Positions 1 through 10,846 of a stretch of 64,000 nt of DNA are shown here, piece by piece (position 1 is the stretch's first letter; every line of letters begins with the position of its first letter). Source of the stretch: Crambe crambe (Eukaryota; Porifera; Demospongiae; Poecilosclerida; Crambeidae); the NCBI GenBank assembly GCA_963924555.1, contig OZ004582.1, forward strand, positions 8,279,927 to 8,343,926, written 5' to 3'. Both the position numbers and the translations under genes were made by a program. Below the pieces are notes generated by a model. That model was not told where the DNA came from. It worked only from the letters and a program-made list of their open reading frames with translations, and did not search any database.

Positions 1-40
1 AACAGTTTAGCAAACACTATTCAATCTCATTTCTCAACTA

Positions 41-213
41 AAAAAAGTCTATTTGCATTCACCTTTGCCCCTTGATCATTCACTATAACTGCTATAACTT
101 TCTCAATTCTTAACCAAATTTCGAATTTCAAAGTCCAGCAGAGAAAGTGGATAATCAGCTGCCTGTTGCTTCATTAAACAAGAAAGTTATTGCAGTTATA
201 GCGAAGTGATCAA
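41..213. repeat. Truncated copy of a TA-flanked MITE (family 1)
   Basis: This stretch matches the complete element at 3009-3240. Both share the terminal AAGTCTATTTGC, then CCCCTTGATCATTCACTATA, the AGCAGAGA-GTGGATAA core and the TTATAGCGAA right part. The right terminal inverted repeat is missing here, so it is a decayed, non-autonomous copy. Confidence 0.7.
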
Positions 214-216
214 GAT

Positions 217-729
217 GCCGGATGAATCCATGCAAAGTCTTTTTAAGAAAGCATCCATTCTGACAATGTTTATGAGTCTAGTTTATTAATTTAATTGTGC
301 ATAATGTTTTTGACCGATTTGGATTACTACATTTGAGGTCGATAGACAAATCAGATGGTTAGAAAAATTTGGACCAATAAGATTGTTGCTAAATCACACT
401 TATCAGCATCCTGAGAGATTTCACAGAATTGCACAGTTGATTTTGCTTTCTTTCCGCTTTATATCAAGAGCACCAGTTCGAAGCACTGAAGATCTGCACT
501 GATATGTTATGCTACTCCTAGGAACTGATGTCATATAGTCTGTTAATAACTTGGCTCCATGCATGTGTAATGGTTTGTATTATTGTTCAATTTTACCATG
601 TGTATTCGTTGCATTATGTAAGTCTTCACTGCAGACCCTTGTGTGTCATCTGAGCATAATATTATGTCAATTTTTCCTACTACAGACTACAGGAAGTGGA
701 TATATTGTTATTAACATTTTGTAGGCTTC
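217..729. other. Gene-free AT-rich stretch
   Basis: I see no convincing exon, RNA gene or repeat here. The stretch leads into the TATA box of the following gene. Confidence 0.5.
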
Positions 730-735
730 TATAAA
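730..735 (+). promoter_or_regulatory. Probable TATA box for the 827-1795 gene
   Basis: A TATAAA motif lies about 92 bp upstream of the first ATG of the next reading frame. This leaves room for a short 5' UTR without an intron. It was assigned by motif and position only. Confidence 0.45.
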
Positions 736-826
736 TGCGCGTATAGTATAGCATAGCCAGCTGTTAAAAACCACAGCCTCATGCGCAGTTATTAGATAGT
801 TTGTTGTTCAGTACAGTGTGAAGACA

Positions 827-1795
827 ATGGTTTCCTTGTGGAGTGTTAGTACTAATTCTTTGCCTAGTAGTAATAATAGAACATTCAGGTCTGCTCTTCT
901 CTGTGTGTTGATATCGATTCTGACTTTTACTTGCCATGGGCAGATGCAGACTCACAATGTTTTATGGACACCGGAAGGAGTCAGAAGATACAACGCCACT
1001 CACCCACTGCTAGTCAATCTGAGAGACATTCTTAATTTGCAGTGCCAGAGACTCGGAAACTACAACTATAGCAACGCGTGGGTTCACAGAGATATAGAAC
1101 AGTATCGACAGTGCAGCTGTGCAGCTGTTGCAAGTGCTCCATGTCACAGAATCGGGTCATGTGCTCCTGAGATTGGCACTGGGTCTATTGAGCTTAGAGT
1201 AAACAATGATGGAGCCGATTTGGATACCATTAGTAGTTATACTGCAGGTCGAGTGTATTATTTAGTAAGTTACTCCACAAATACCCTTCAATCTGCTCTA
1301 GGCGAGGAGAAAACAGGTGGACAGTGTGTGGAAGGGCTCAAACTTGCCTTCGCTGTAGCTCCACTTCCAAGCGAGCCGTCAAATACAAGACCGCCACCTC
1401 CGGGATCAGGAATTACGTCCCCCTCTGACATCTTACCGTCGGTTACAGACCCGTATGGATCGGGTGAAGTATCGAGCTCACTCGTCCCTCAGGTGACAAG
1501 TGTGCCTAATACTGGTCTCACTGCTCCATTCGTGTTCCAAGACTGGCATATAGCCGTAATTGCTGTCCTCGGAGGGATTGTCTTGATCCTTCTGGTCTCT
1601 GGTATTGTTGTGATTTGCTTAGTGGTAGCACGTTCTCGGAGAAAACGAAAGACAGCCGATATCAGCAATGGCAAGCAAGATATGGGACAGATTCAGAGTA
1701 TCTTTCCGAATAATGCAGAAGTTCAATACCCTGTTGAAAACTTCAAAGACCCAATAGATGAAGTAGGAACTACATCAACTTTTGGTAGGAGATAG
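827..1795 (+). CDS. Single-exon type I membrane protein, unknown family
   Basis: This is a 322-residue protein read from the first true ATG at 827; an in-frame GTG lies just upstream. A hydrophobic signal-like segment (about residues 23-40, ending FTCHGQ) is followed by an ectodomain of about 200 residues with a Cys cluster (CSCAAV, then two more Cys within about 16 residues). A Pro/Ser/Thr-rich stalk follows (PPPPGSG). One strong transmembrane helix (IAVIAVLGGIVLILLVSGIV) precedes a stop-transfer RSRRKRK and a roughly 55-residue cytoplasmic tail. The architecture suggests a cell-surface receptor or adhesion protein. I do not recognise the ectodomain. It is intronless, like the secreted family at 21-25 kb. 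Confidence 0.75.
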   Translation: MVSLWSVSTNSLPSSNNRTFRSALLCVLISILTFTCHGQMQTHNVLWTPEGVRRYNATHPLLVNLRDILNLQCQRLGNYNYSNAWVHRDIEQYRQCSCAAVASAPCHRIGSCAPEIGTGSIELRVNNDGADLDTISSYTAGRVYYLVSYSTNTLQSALGEEKTGGQCVEGLKLAFAVAPLPSEPSNTRPPPPGSGITSPSDILPSVTDPYGSGEVSSSLVPQVTSVPNTGLTAPFVFQDWHIAVIAVLGGIVLILLVSGIVVICLVVARSRRKRKTADISNGKQDMGQIQSIFPNNAEVQYPVENFKDPIDEVGTTSTFGRR

Positions 1796-2369
1796 ACCTT
1801 CAGGCTATTGCATACAGGAAAAAAACCTTTCTTTTTTGTATGTATCATGTCATCTCACCATTTTTTTATTGTATTGTTTTATTGTTTGTGATCATTTGGC
1901 AATAATAATAATATCTTGAGTGCACTTAACTCATGATTATCATTTTAGTTAGAGTTCCATCTTCTTCCCAAGTAGAAAAATCAAACTCGATTGATAGCCA
2001 TTCCATTCCTTAAATACGCTTGAATGACATTGCTGTCACGTGTTCTGGACTATCTCCACACCAAATTTCACCCCCAAAGCTACTGTTATGGAGTCCATGA
2101 GAAGAAGTATTGTTGTTTTTTGGTTGTTGTTTTTTTGTTTTTTTACCTTCATTACTGATCTGCTCGTAGTCATGTGTGCATGGCCACAGTATTTATATGT
2201 ACTATGGGAAAGTTTACACTCTATCAATTGTAACAGGTTCTATATTGGGAAGATAGTTGTATGCTATTCCTGACTCACTCTCACTCTCATCCTTTCCTGG
2301 TGGCTATATTTAATGTAGCAGTGAGTGCACTCAAAGTACTATACTTCTTCAAAAGGAAAAAAACATGTA

Positions 2370-2454
<85 letters not shown>

Positions 2455-3008
2455 AGTCACATCGAACAACAAGGGAAATGTATTGTACATAATTCTGTAT
2501 CATTACAAACTAACTCTAGTGTTTCCCCCCCAAATCAATAACGGAAAAAGCAGTCACATAAACAACAAGGGAAATGTATCATTACAAGCTAGTTGTAGTG
2601 TTTCTCCCACCCACAAAATTGATAAAGAAGGGTGATAGTATCCAGTACATAGTGTCACTATGGGGACAGAATAGAAGAAGCACAGTGTACCGTAATTCGC
2701 TATTAAAATATTTTCTACCTGGGGGAGGCCGGTATTACAGTTAATGTCCAGCCCTCCTATAGGAATAAATGTACTAGGTGGGATATTATTTGAAAATTAT
2801 TGATGTATAAATATGAAGCTGTACAGATGAAATTGAAATTTCTAGTATGAGCAAAAAATCTTCCTCAATCATGTGTGGCCGAAGTATTCCTTTTATTCCT
2901 TTAACTGCTCCGATGATAGTGATGATGGTTTTATAACTATGAATATTCAGCTACTAAGAACAGGTTTTTAGCAAGTGTGTGAGGCAAAGGATACTTGATC
3001 CTTTAAAG
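1796..3008. other. Intergenic, with a long CT microsatellite
   Basis: Apart from the (CT)n tract at 2372-2450, I see no gene-like signal here. No further upstream exons of the eIF4G-type gene could be recognised in this interval. Confidence 0.5.
2372..2450. repeat. (CT)n microsatellite, about 79 bp
   Basis: An uninterrupted CT dinucleotide run. The reading frame that crosses it translates to Ser-Leu repeats and is not a gene. Confidence 0.95.
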
Positions 3009-3240
3009 CTAAAGTCTATTTGCATTCGCCTTGCCCCTTGATCATTCACTATAACTGTCTCAATTCTTAATTTTAAATTTCAAATACCAGCAGAGAGAGT
3101 GGATAAGCAGCTCTCTGTTTGATTTCAAACACCAGCAGAGAGAGTGGATAAGCAGCTCTCTGTTTGACGCATCAAACTAGAAATTTGCCTAAGAATTGAG
3201 AGAGTTATAGTTATAGCGAATGATCGCAAATAGACTTTAG
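3009..3240. mobile_element. MITE family 1, complete (Tc1/mariner-like ends)
   Basis: The 15-bp ends CTAAAGTCTATTTGC (3009-3023) and GCAAATAGACTTTAG (3226-3240) are perfect inverted repeats. Reading the outer TA as a target duplication gives TA-AAGTCTATTTGC...GCAAATAGACTT-TA. The inside holds a roughly 40-bp tandem duplication (the AGCAGAGAGAGTGGATAAGC unit twice) and has no coding capacity. A truncated relative lies at 41-213. Confidence 0.75.
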
Positions 3241-3389
3241 TCACAGTGTTTTGCACTAGATTGAGACAGTATGAATAAGTGTGCTGTCTATTACTGCAAT
3301 GGTTATTATTGAACTTTTTGAACTATTAGTCGTAAACTCATAACTTATTATGCTTGTTCGTTCACTTATGTATGCACACACACAAACAG

Positions 3390-5261
3390 ATTCTAGTGGA
3401 GAAGTTTGTGAGTGAAAGTATAAGCCTTCAGGTTTGTGTACTCTATGCGACGCAAGTCTTCTGCCATGATAAGCAATTCCCTAAAGGTAAACACACGCAT
3501 ATAACAAACATTAAGTTTACTGCAGGACAGATTGATTATCTCATTACTCAGAAAGTGTCCCGATTAAAAAAGGGAATCCATATTCAGGGTTCTGCCCAGG
3601 ATTCTTGAGTGGCGGCGGAAATTATTTGCCATGCCCCAACTTTTATGTTCATTTAGGTGGTGGTGTCCCTTTGGATGATCAAAACCATCACTGATATGTA
3701 GTGCAAGCCTAAAGTTACTACAGCTGAGTATAATGAGTGGTGGCCTAAATAGCCCAAATGGTGGCCTAAATAGTCGAGTGGTGGCCCAAATGGCCGCTGT
3801 TGACCAGTGTGAGCAGAACCCTGCATATTGAGGCAAACGTACCACCATTGATTAGCCGTGTGACAATTTCTACCCCATTATTAATAATAATCTGCCCCCT
3901 GAAATGAGGACATCTCTCTAATTAACCAGGACACTTTAGATGTGTATCATTGAGTTACCTGTGAAACTCTAATCAACAGCACTCTAACATCATTTTATCT
4001 CCAAGATAAACTATTGCACATTAGTTTGCAACTTCTAATGCTATTTTAAGGAAGTTGCTGCTTTTTTATATCATCATGCACACAATGTAGTTACATATCT
4101 ATTGTTGTCGTTTATTTTTTGTTGTTTTTTTTGGCACTCTGGCACAATCATGCAGTAATTAGTGTGCTGTATCAGTAAGCAATGCAGATAAAAAATTATT
4201 TTATGTGCACGGGCCATTCTTTGAAAAGGCTTCATGTCTGGGGAGCAAAAGGTCCAGAGGTTGATTAGTCTCCAGTACACAATAAGCTGTTTGTTTTGTA
4301 TTGGCTTTCTAATAATAACTTTTCACACTGGCAAGTATACTGGTAACTATGGAGAGGTGGTATTTAGATATTGCTTTCCTTTGTTTACTATATAAACTAG
4401 GGCAGCTTGAGACAACAAACTCTCTCTCTCTCTCTCTTTCAGGACTGCTTCTGCGTATGTTCTCTTATCTCTATGACATGGACGTGATTGAGGAGGAATC
4501 ATTCTTCAAATGGAAGGAAGATATCTCCCAGGAGTTTCCCGGGAAAGGACAGGCCCTCTTTCAGGTTAAAATAAAGAGTAATTCCTCTGCAGGTGGTGGT
4601 GTGGGGTGGCCCCTTATGATTAAGATGTGTTAGGCTGTATAGTCAGAATAAAATGGTAAAGGGTTTTGGGTTAACCAGTGGTATGGTAAAGGGTTGTATG
4701 AGTAGTAGGTACAGTTAAAAGGATGACATAAACAGCTACCACGGGCTGTACATACGTAGTGCATGAGGTCATGTTTCCCACTCTAGAGAAATTTGGACTG
4801 ACCAATCAGTTTTTCCCTTGTGATTATCAATCCCAGAATAGCCCCAAAATTACTAGTGTTTCCATAACATTAATAGTAGCATAATTATTATTATGTGCTC
4901 TGCTGACTACCAGACCTTATCAACTGGTGAATTCATTCTGACCATTATATTAAGATGATGCATGTAATAAAACTGAGCATTTTAGATGAGGATCCAACAT
5001 AATTGATAGCTATGTGTTTGAAAAATTTGAGAATGCCCAAATCTTTAATCTCAACAGTGCTAAGAACCAGCTCTGTCCCTGATATCTGATTGTGCATTTC
5101 ATGAACGTGCTATAGAATTCTGGCACAATCATATTAAATACAGCTCTTGAATTGTGATGGTTTCACTGTTTATTTTGACTTGAATTTCTTAGGTTAATCA
5201 ATGGCTAGTGATGCTAGCTGAAGCTGATGAAGAGGAAGGATCTTCAGGCGATGAAAACTAA
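3390..5261 (+). CDS. eIF4G-family W2 domain, three terminal exons
   Basis: Three exons join in frame: 3390-3486, 4443-4564 and 5193-5261, all with AG/GT borders. They encode the last about 96 residues of a protein. The first exon has the amphipathic helix EKFVSESISLQVCVLYATQV. The second has LLLRMFSYLYDMDVIEEE and FFKWKED...FPGKGQALFQ, and the third VNQWLVMLAEADEEEG before the stop. LYDMDVI-EE-FF-WKED, GKG-AL and the acidic tail are hallmarks of the C-terminal W2 domain of translation initiation factor eIF4G and its relative DAP5/eIF4G2, which binds partner kinases or eIF proteins. The MIF4G and MA3 regions are not visible upstream. Either long introns place the 5' exons outside the window, with 827-1795 nested, or this is a partial duplication. 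Confidence 0.7.
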
Positions 5262-5459
5262 ACAAAGAGGCAATAACGACATACTTAACTAGCTAGAGTT
5301 TTTTTTTTCAGGCATAGAAGCTTTCCCACAGCTACTTCTTCATCTTGAAATCATTAACTAATTATATAATAATTATTAGGGGGGAAAATTTTTTGTACAC
5401 TAGCAAAGCAATTTCATGCTCCTGAAAAAGAAAAAAAAAACAACGTTAATGATGAAATT

Positions 5460-5729
5460 ATTCATGTGATCTTTGCAAAAGCCATGCGTTGCATGTGTGT
5501 GTTTCAAAATAAAAAACTTTGGGTATTTTTCTGTATTTTCTAAACAATATATTCATGCCACCAACTTTTTGTTTGGAAAACTTTTATCACCTGTAGCTAG
5601 CAGATAACAAGTGTCTGAAGTCGTGATCCATTTTAAAATTGCATTTGCATGCATACAGAAGTACCAGTGTATTCATGTGATCTTTGCAAAAGCCATGCGT
5701 TGCATGTGTGTGTTTCAAAATAAAAACTT
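5460..5729. repeat. Pair of ~58-bp direct repeats
   Basis: The block starting ATTCATGTGATCTTTGCAAA occurs at about 5460-5519 and again at 5671-5729 with almost no differences. They lie in the 3' flank of the eIF4G-type exons and suggest a small local duplication. Confidence 0.8.
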
Positions 5730-5971
5730 TCTATTATGGGAAAATTGATGATTATCACTAGCTGATCTATTCAGTTTCTATTGGGTGCTATTGATAACAA
5801 CAATATTACGAAATATAATACTTATATCCCGGCTATTTCATGTGTTTTAATAAGCTTTGCTTAGTTTTTAAGTGGAGTGGAAAAGAAAACTGACCGCTAC
5901 ACTTTATATAACCATCGCAAAGACTTCTAAATTCATTTAGCTACACATAGCTAGCTAGCTGGTACTTCGAA

Positions 5972-6530
5972 ATGGATTCAGCAGTGCTGCTGTTTCGAGC
6001 TCTTACTGCAATGTCTTGGATTCTCATTGGGCTGGCTCAAAACTACCCACCAGAAGAAACCTATCAGGATGCAGCACCCGAGAATATGATCCCCTCCGTT
6101 CCATGGCCAGAGTGGCTGCCCCAGGACTTGTCTTCCATCCCTAGGAACCTCCCTCGCCCTGGAACATGGCAACCAAAACCGAGAAGTCCTAATGGTGAGT
6201 CAGTTAGTTGAAGCTATAGTATCAATAAACTATAGATAAACAAAAAATGATAAGTATGATCATGTGATGCAGATAGACTTGGCTATTCTAACAGATATGC
6301 AGTGGAACCTCCCATAAAAGGATACTCTGAAAGAGAAAAACCTCTGAAATTAAGAGGACAACCTCTGCAAAGGACAAAAGGCTGGGTCCTCAAGTGTGTG
6401 TCCATTATTGGGAGGTTTCACTATACTTACTATTTGTTGCATTAAGTTAATCTGAGAGATCTGATGTCAAACGAAATTCCTTGTACACAAAGTATCACTT
6501 CCCTTAAGTTTTAGAATTCTCTCCCCTCCC

Positions 6531-6571
<41 letters not shown>

Positions 6572-9500
6572 AATTCCATGTTAATGAACTTAACTTGTTT
6601 TACAGGTCAGTCTGGTTCCTCCGATGGAGGTGGAGGAGGAGGAGGAGGACTTGGAGGTATGATAAAAGGTCTGTTCCAAGGTCCTGCTCCTCCCCAAGTG
6701 GGGCCACCAGGATCCACAACAGCTTCTAGACGACGCTTCCCTAGGGGTGACCCTCGTAACTGCATCAGAGAAGGTGACACCTTAAACATCATGCAGGTTA
6801 GTGAAATTTTCTCTTTTGGGATGATCAGTTTGCCTTGCTATACTATGAAACAGCTAATGATAGAACCCTGATGAGGACTGCAATTAAAAATGCACTCTTC
6901 TTAATGTGAAATTTGTCATTTCATTTCAACCTCCGAATAATGAACACAGCCATTTTGTCCTTCGTGGAGAGGTTATCTTCATTTGGAGGTTATTTTGTAC
7001 AAAGTGTATATAGAAAGGTACTTTTTTTTGGATTGTAAGATTTATCCTCTTTTGGAGTGTCAATGGTATCCTCTATAGAATCCTGTAGGTATCTGCTGGT
7101 AAATGACTCATTTCCCCAAATTAAACTGTTTAGAAAATATTGGCTATTCAGATGATTTTCTGATAACTTATTTTTGCAACATGATTTGATTCCCATGACA
7201 ATCTAAAAGTATAGAGTGCTCTAAGCGCATGCTCATACACGTAATTACATGCTGTGACATCACACACCGTCATAAAGTGTAATAGGCGGGAATTTCAAAT
7301 TTTTGGCGCATGCACAACAGTAGCTCTATTTTCCCTCCTTTTCATATACACCGGCTCTATACAAAATAACCTCCAAAAGAGGACAACCTCTCTACATAGG
7401 ACAAAATTTAACCAAGTGTGTTCATTATTCATGTACAATACCATGGAAGACCAGCTAGCTTTTAAGCTTTAATACTCATTACACATTTCATTTGCTTACA
7501 CTAACCAGAGTCTCCCCTAGCTGTACTTTCAAACGGGGTGCTTAAGTATATTATAATTCAATTAATCCCATGGACCCAGCCCACTTTCTTTGAAGTTTCT
7601 TTATCCAAACAGGGTGGCCTGCCCTGCATGTAGTATACTGGTGTTATAGTAACTCAAGCAACTCAAACATGTACAGGTTGTTCCAGGATTAGGATGGGAT
7701 AACTTGAGGAATATTGAGACAGGAATGATCACCAGCTTTAGCTACCACCAGTGTAAGGTCACATCTGATCGCAAGTACCTCCTCCCAGACCACACCTTCT
7801 CGATCCCCATCAAGAGCAGCCGAGTGGAACGGAACTCAGAGTACATTGAAAACTGGGACACTTATAAATCCATCACATCTCGCTCCATCAATACAGGATT
7901 TGATTTTTTTGGCATAATTGGCGGGAAATTCTCCAACGAATACCGTGATATCAAATCCAGAATGTTCAATGAGAAAGCCATTGCCATGCGCATGGAGTTA
8001 AGGCATCGTTTTCACACCATAAAGCAGCTTCCAGATTCAAAACTCCACCCTAGCTTCAAGACCCGCTTGTTGGATATTTTGTCCCTTATCAAGAGCAATG
8101 ATACAGCCATGGCCGATTATGCTACACAGCTGCTGGTTAGAGATTACGGGACGCACTATTTAGTCAGTGTTGACGCTGGAGCTGTTCTCACACAAGAAGA
8201 CAACCTCAAATCCACCATAAAATCGTCGTATAAAGGACGCACAAACTCCATAACAGCAGCAGGAGGTGCCGATTTCTTCGACGTACTCAGCATCAGAGGC
8301 GGTTATGCTAATTACAACGGTCATGCTGACCTTACTGCATACAGGAGTCACCGGACTTCTTCAAAGCTGGTGACTTACGGAGGGCCCCCTTTTCGTTTGG
8401 GAATGAATGTAACAGAATGGGAACTGAATCTAGCAAACAACTTAGTAGCGGTGGATCGTGTCGGTAGACCACTACACAGCATCATTACTACAGAAAACAT
8501 GAAACCAGAAGTGATAAACACAGCCGAGATTGGATTACTCAAGGAGAGAGTGACCAATGCCATCCGAGGTTATTATGACTTCAATACTCGCCTCGGTTGC
8601 ACCGATGTCAATGCTCCTAATTTCGACTACCAAGCAAACTCGCCCCTACCTGGATCTTGCATGGTGTCCTCCCCTAATTTTACCCTCGGAGGGATTTTCC
8701 AAACCTGTTTATATTATAGCCACCCGAACGGCATGTGCAAGAATTTGGCCCAGAAAAATCCCCTCACCGGCGATAATAGCTGTCCTGATGGTTATAATTC
8801 CGTCCTACTACTTCAAGGGCATTCATCTCGTCCTAAAACTGATAAAAAATGCAAAATGGTGAAGAAATGCAAATTTTGGTTTTTCGGATGCCGCCATGAG
8901 CAACAGTGTCAGTTTTTTCAGAACACAGAGAAAGTGGTACAGCGTACCTACTGGTGTGCACCAGTTAAAAAGAAATCGCCCAATTCTGGTTACATGTTTG
9001 GTGGGATTTACGCAAGCGATCTCAATAACCCGATCACGAGAGGCAAAACTTGTCCGAAACACTTCATCACTATGAACATAGGATCACATGCCAAAATCTG
9101 TCTATCTGAAGACTACGAACTCGGGCGACAATTCTCACTTCCTTTTGGAGGATTTTTCAGCTGCAAGAGTGGAAATAAACTCGCCTCAGAGAATGCCTCG
9201 GATTTTCTCAATAACCCTCGCGATTGGCCCATGCAGTGTCCAGGAGGTTTCACTCAACATCTCGCACTTACCGACAATGACTGCCGAGTCAACTACTGTG
9301 TCAAGGCTGGCGTTCTTCTTCGCGCTCAGGATCTCGATATCGTCCTCCCTCCTTTCAATCCCAGGCCGGCCATGAAGCAAAACTCCACAATGGACATGTT
9401 CGAAGCACCCAATCCTAATTTCGGAACTGGGTTTGCAAATGCATTTGCTGGTTCACCTCCTGAGAGCCCAGTTATCGGAAGCTACGTTGGAGTTCCAACA

Positions 9501-9593
9501 ATGTCGCAGAGGGAAGAAAGCAATGGAGGAAAATCTATTCATTGTACAGTGGGTCTCGGCTTGTTCTTGCTACACTCCTACCTGGCTCTGTGA
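5972..9593 (+). CDS. MPEG1: Perforin-2 / macrophage-expressed gene 1 (MACPF)
   Basis: Three exons, 5972-6194, 6606-6796 and 7677-9593, encode 776 residues. An N-terminal signal peptide (FRALTAMSWILIGLAQ) is followed by a Pro-rich segment, a Gly8 run, and the family's CIREGDTLNIM...GLGWDNLRN entry to the MACPF domain. The MACPF signature RDYGTHYLVSV lies near residue 295. A Cys-rich second domain follows, with many paired Cys from about residue 440 to 680. Perforin-2 proteins of animals form bactericidal pores in phagosomes, and a sponge perforin-like molecule induced by bacterial signals is known. The usual transmembrane helix plus cytoplasmic tail is absent. The protein ends in a short hydrophobic stretch (CTVGLGLFLLHSYLAL), which could be a GPI signal. 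A possible GTGAGT donor at 9589-9594 leaves room for an unseen tail exon. Confidence 0.9.
6300..6422. repeat. MITE family 3 copy (CAGTGGAACCTC ends) in MPEG1 intron 1
   Basis: It begins CAGTGGAACCTCC and ends in an inverted counterpart (GGGAGGTTTCACT). The inside carries the AGAGGACAACCTCTGCAAAGGACAAA motifs seen in the copies at 18074, 27716, 28906 and 47309. Confidence 0.7.
6534..6569. repeat. (CA)n microsatellite in MPEG1 intron 1
   Basis: A pure AC dinucleotide run just upstream of the second MPEG1 exon. Confidence 0.9.
7504..7641. repeat. Dispersed ~140-bp repeat in MPEG1 intron 2
   Basis: The block from ACCAGAGTCTCCCCTAGCTG to TAGTATACTGG matches 43097-43240 in a GCC1 intron with few differences. 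The ends are not obvious inverted repeats, so the class of element is unclear. Confidence 0.75.
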
Positions 9594-9793
9594 GTGAGTT
9601 CAGAATTGAAGCAACAATGATAACCCTATATATTAAACTCTGTTTGATCATTTTCACAATGTGTATCATTGATTTAGCAATGTGTGTTCAAACTTTTTCC
9701 CCTATATTTATTATAATTATTATAATATGTGCAATCTTAAATAAGAGATGGCTACTGATCTGCATGGGATGAAAGATTGGTCAACTCTTCGTG

Positions 9794-10005
9794 TAAGGTA
9801 AAGCGGGGCTATTTCGAACGGGTAATTCCGTATTGTTCAAATATTTCTGAAACTACTGAAGTTTCTGAGCTCAATGTTGTAGGATATAATCTACTATAAT
9901 AGTAGAATATACCTTTCAAATTAGACCTCATAAGCTCGAGGAGTTTTGAAAATATTTGACTCTACGGAATAGCCCCACCGTTCGGAATAGCCCCGCTTTA
10001 CCTTA
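9794..10005. mobile_element. MITE family 2, complete
   Basis: The ends TAAGGTAAAGCGGGGCTATT and the inverted AATAGCCCCGCTTTACCTTA are almost perfect inverted repeats of about 24 bp. The outer TA on each side would fit a TA target duplication. It has no coding capacity. A strongly diverged copy lies at 44942-45094. Confidence 0.8.
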
Positions 10006-10327
10006 TTGAACAACTTATTATTAATTGTTATAGCTAGCTAATTGTGAACTGTGACTGAGGTGAAGTGTAGCAAGCTTTGTAAAACTGTGAGGTGTAGCAA
10101 GCTTTGTAAAACTGTGAGGTGTAGCAAGCTAGCTATTGTCCAGCAGTGGAACTGGTTCATGGTTGAATAGGGTCCTGGTCAGTGGTCTATTCAGTCATGG
10201 ATGCATGAATCAGTAAGTGATGGAAGAAGAATAGCTATAGCTATCTAGCTAAACCAAATATGATACAGCTAGCTACTCCATACATATTATAGTTACACTG
10301 ACAAGAGATAGGACTGGTTCCTAGCCA

Positions 10328-10495
10328 ATGAACATGAAGTGGAGCATCATGATGTTGGCTGTCGGAATAATCTCTCTCATTCTGGCTCCTGTGGCCTCAA
10401 GTCCACCCAAAGAAAGACGCTATTTTATGAAGGACCTTTTGGGAAAGATTTTCTGCAAGATTGGTGGGAGAAAGGAAAAGATGATTGATCATTAA
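10328..10495 (+). CDS. Small secreted cationic peptide, candidate
   Basis: A 55-residue reading frame of a size easily missed. Residues 1-24 form a textbook signal peptide: MNMKWSIMMLAVGIISLILA, then PVAS. The predicted mature part of about 32 residues begins SSPPKERRY and contains FMKDLLGKIFCKIGGRKEK, with nine Lys/Arg against four Asp/Glu and a single Cys. The amphipathic, positively charged core resembles host-defence peptides in general style, but I do not recognise a family. The gene lies between MPEG1 and the TRAF pair. A second in-frame ATG at codon 3 could also serve as start. It could be a chance frame, since no homologue is known to me. Confidence 0.45.
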   Translation: MNMKWSIMMLAVGIISLILAPVASSPPKERRYFMKDLLGKIFCKIGGRKEKMIDH

Positions 10496-10846
10496 CAGTT
10501 AGCCAAAAATTATTTCTGTACATAAAGCTAGCCTTCCTATAGCTAGAGGCTAACTATCAATTCTGTATGTAGCTATATGTTATTAAGATAGCTCTTACAG
10601 CTTAGGTCATATTCATTCTCTGTCTCCCTTGGTTATGCTTCATGGATATGCAAATTAACACAACAGTGATTAAACTTTAGCTAGCTAGATACTTACTAGC
10701 TAAATAAAATTAATGTGAGAATGAAGAATGTAGCTATACAAAAAAACAAAGGAATAACAATGGTGTCATACACACAGCAATAGCTAGCTATTAAATAGTT
10801 ATATACATAATAATTTTAATTACTACACGATGCCTAACTATAAAAC
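10496..10846. other. Intergenic, nothing recognised
   Basis: AT-rich sequence with scattered TAGCTAGC strings between the small peptide gene and the convergent TRAF-like gene. I see no further gene. Confidence 0.5.

Noticed and set aside
2261..2635. Open frame across the CT microsatellite
   Set aside because: More than 20 consecutive Ser-Leu residues come from the dinucleotide repeat; there are no splice or domain signals.
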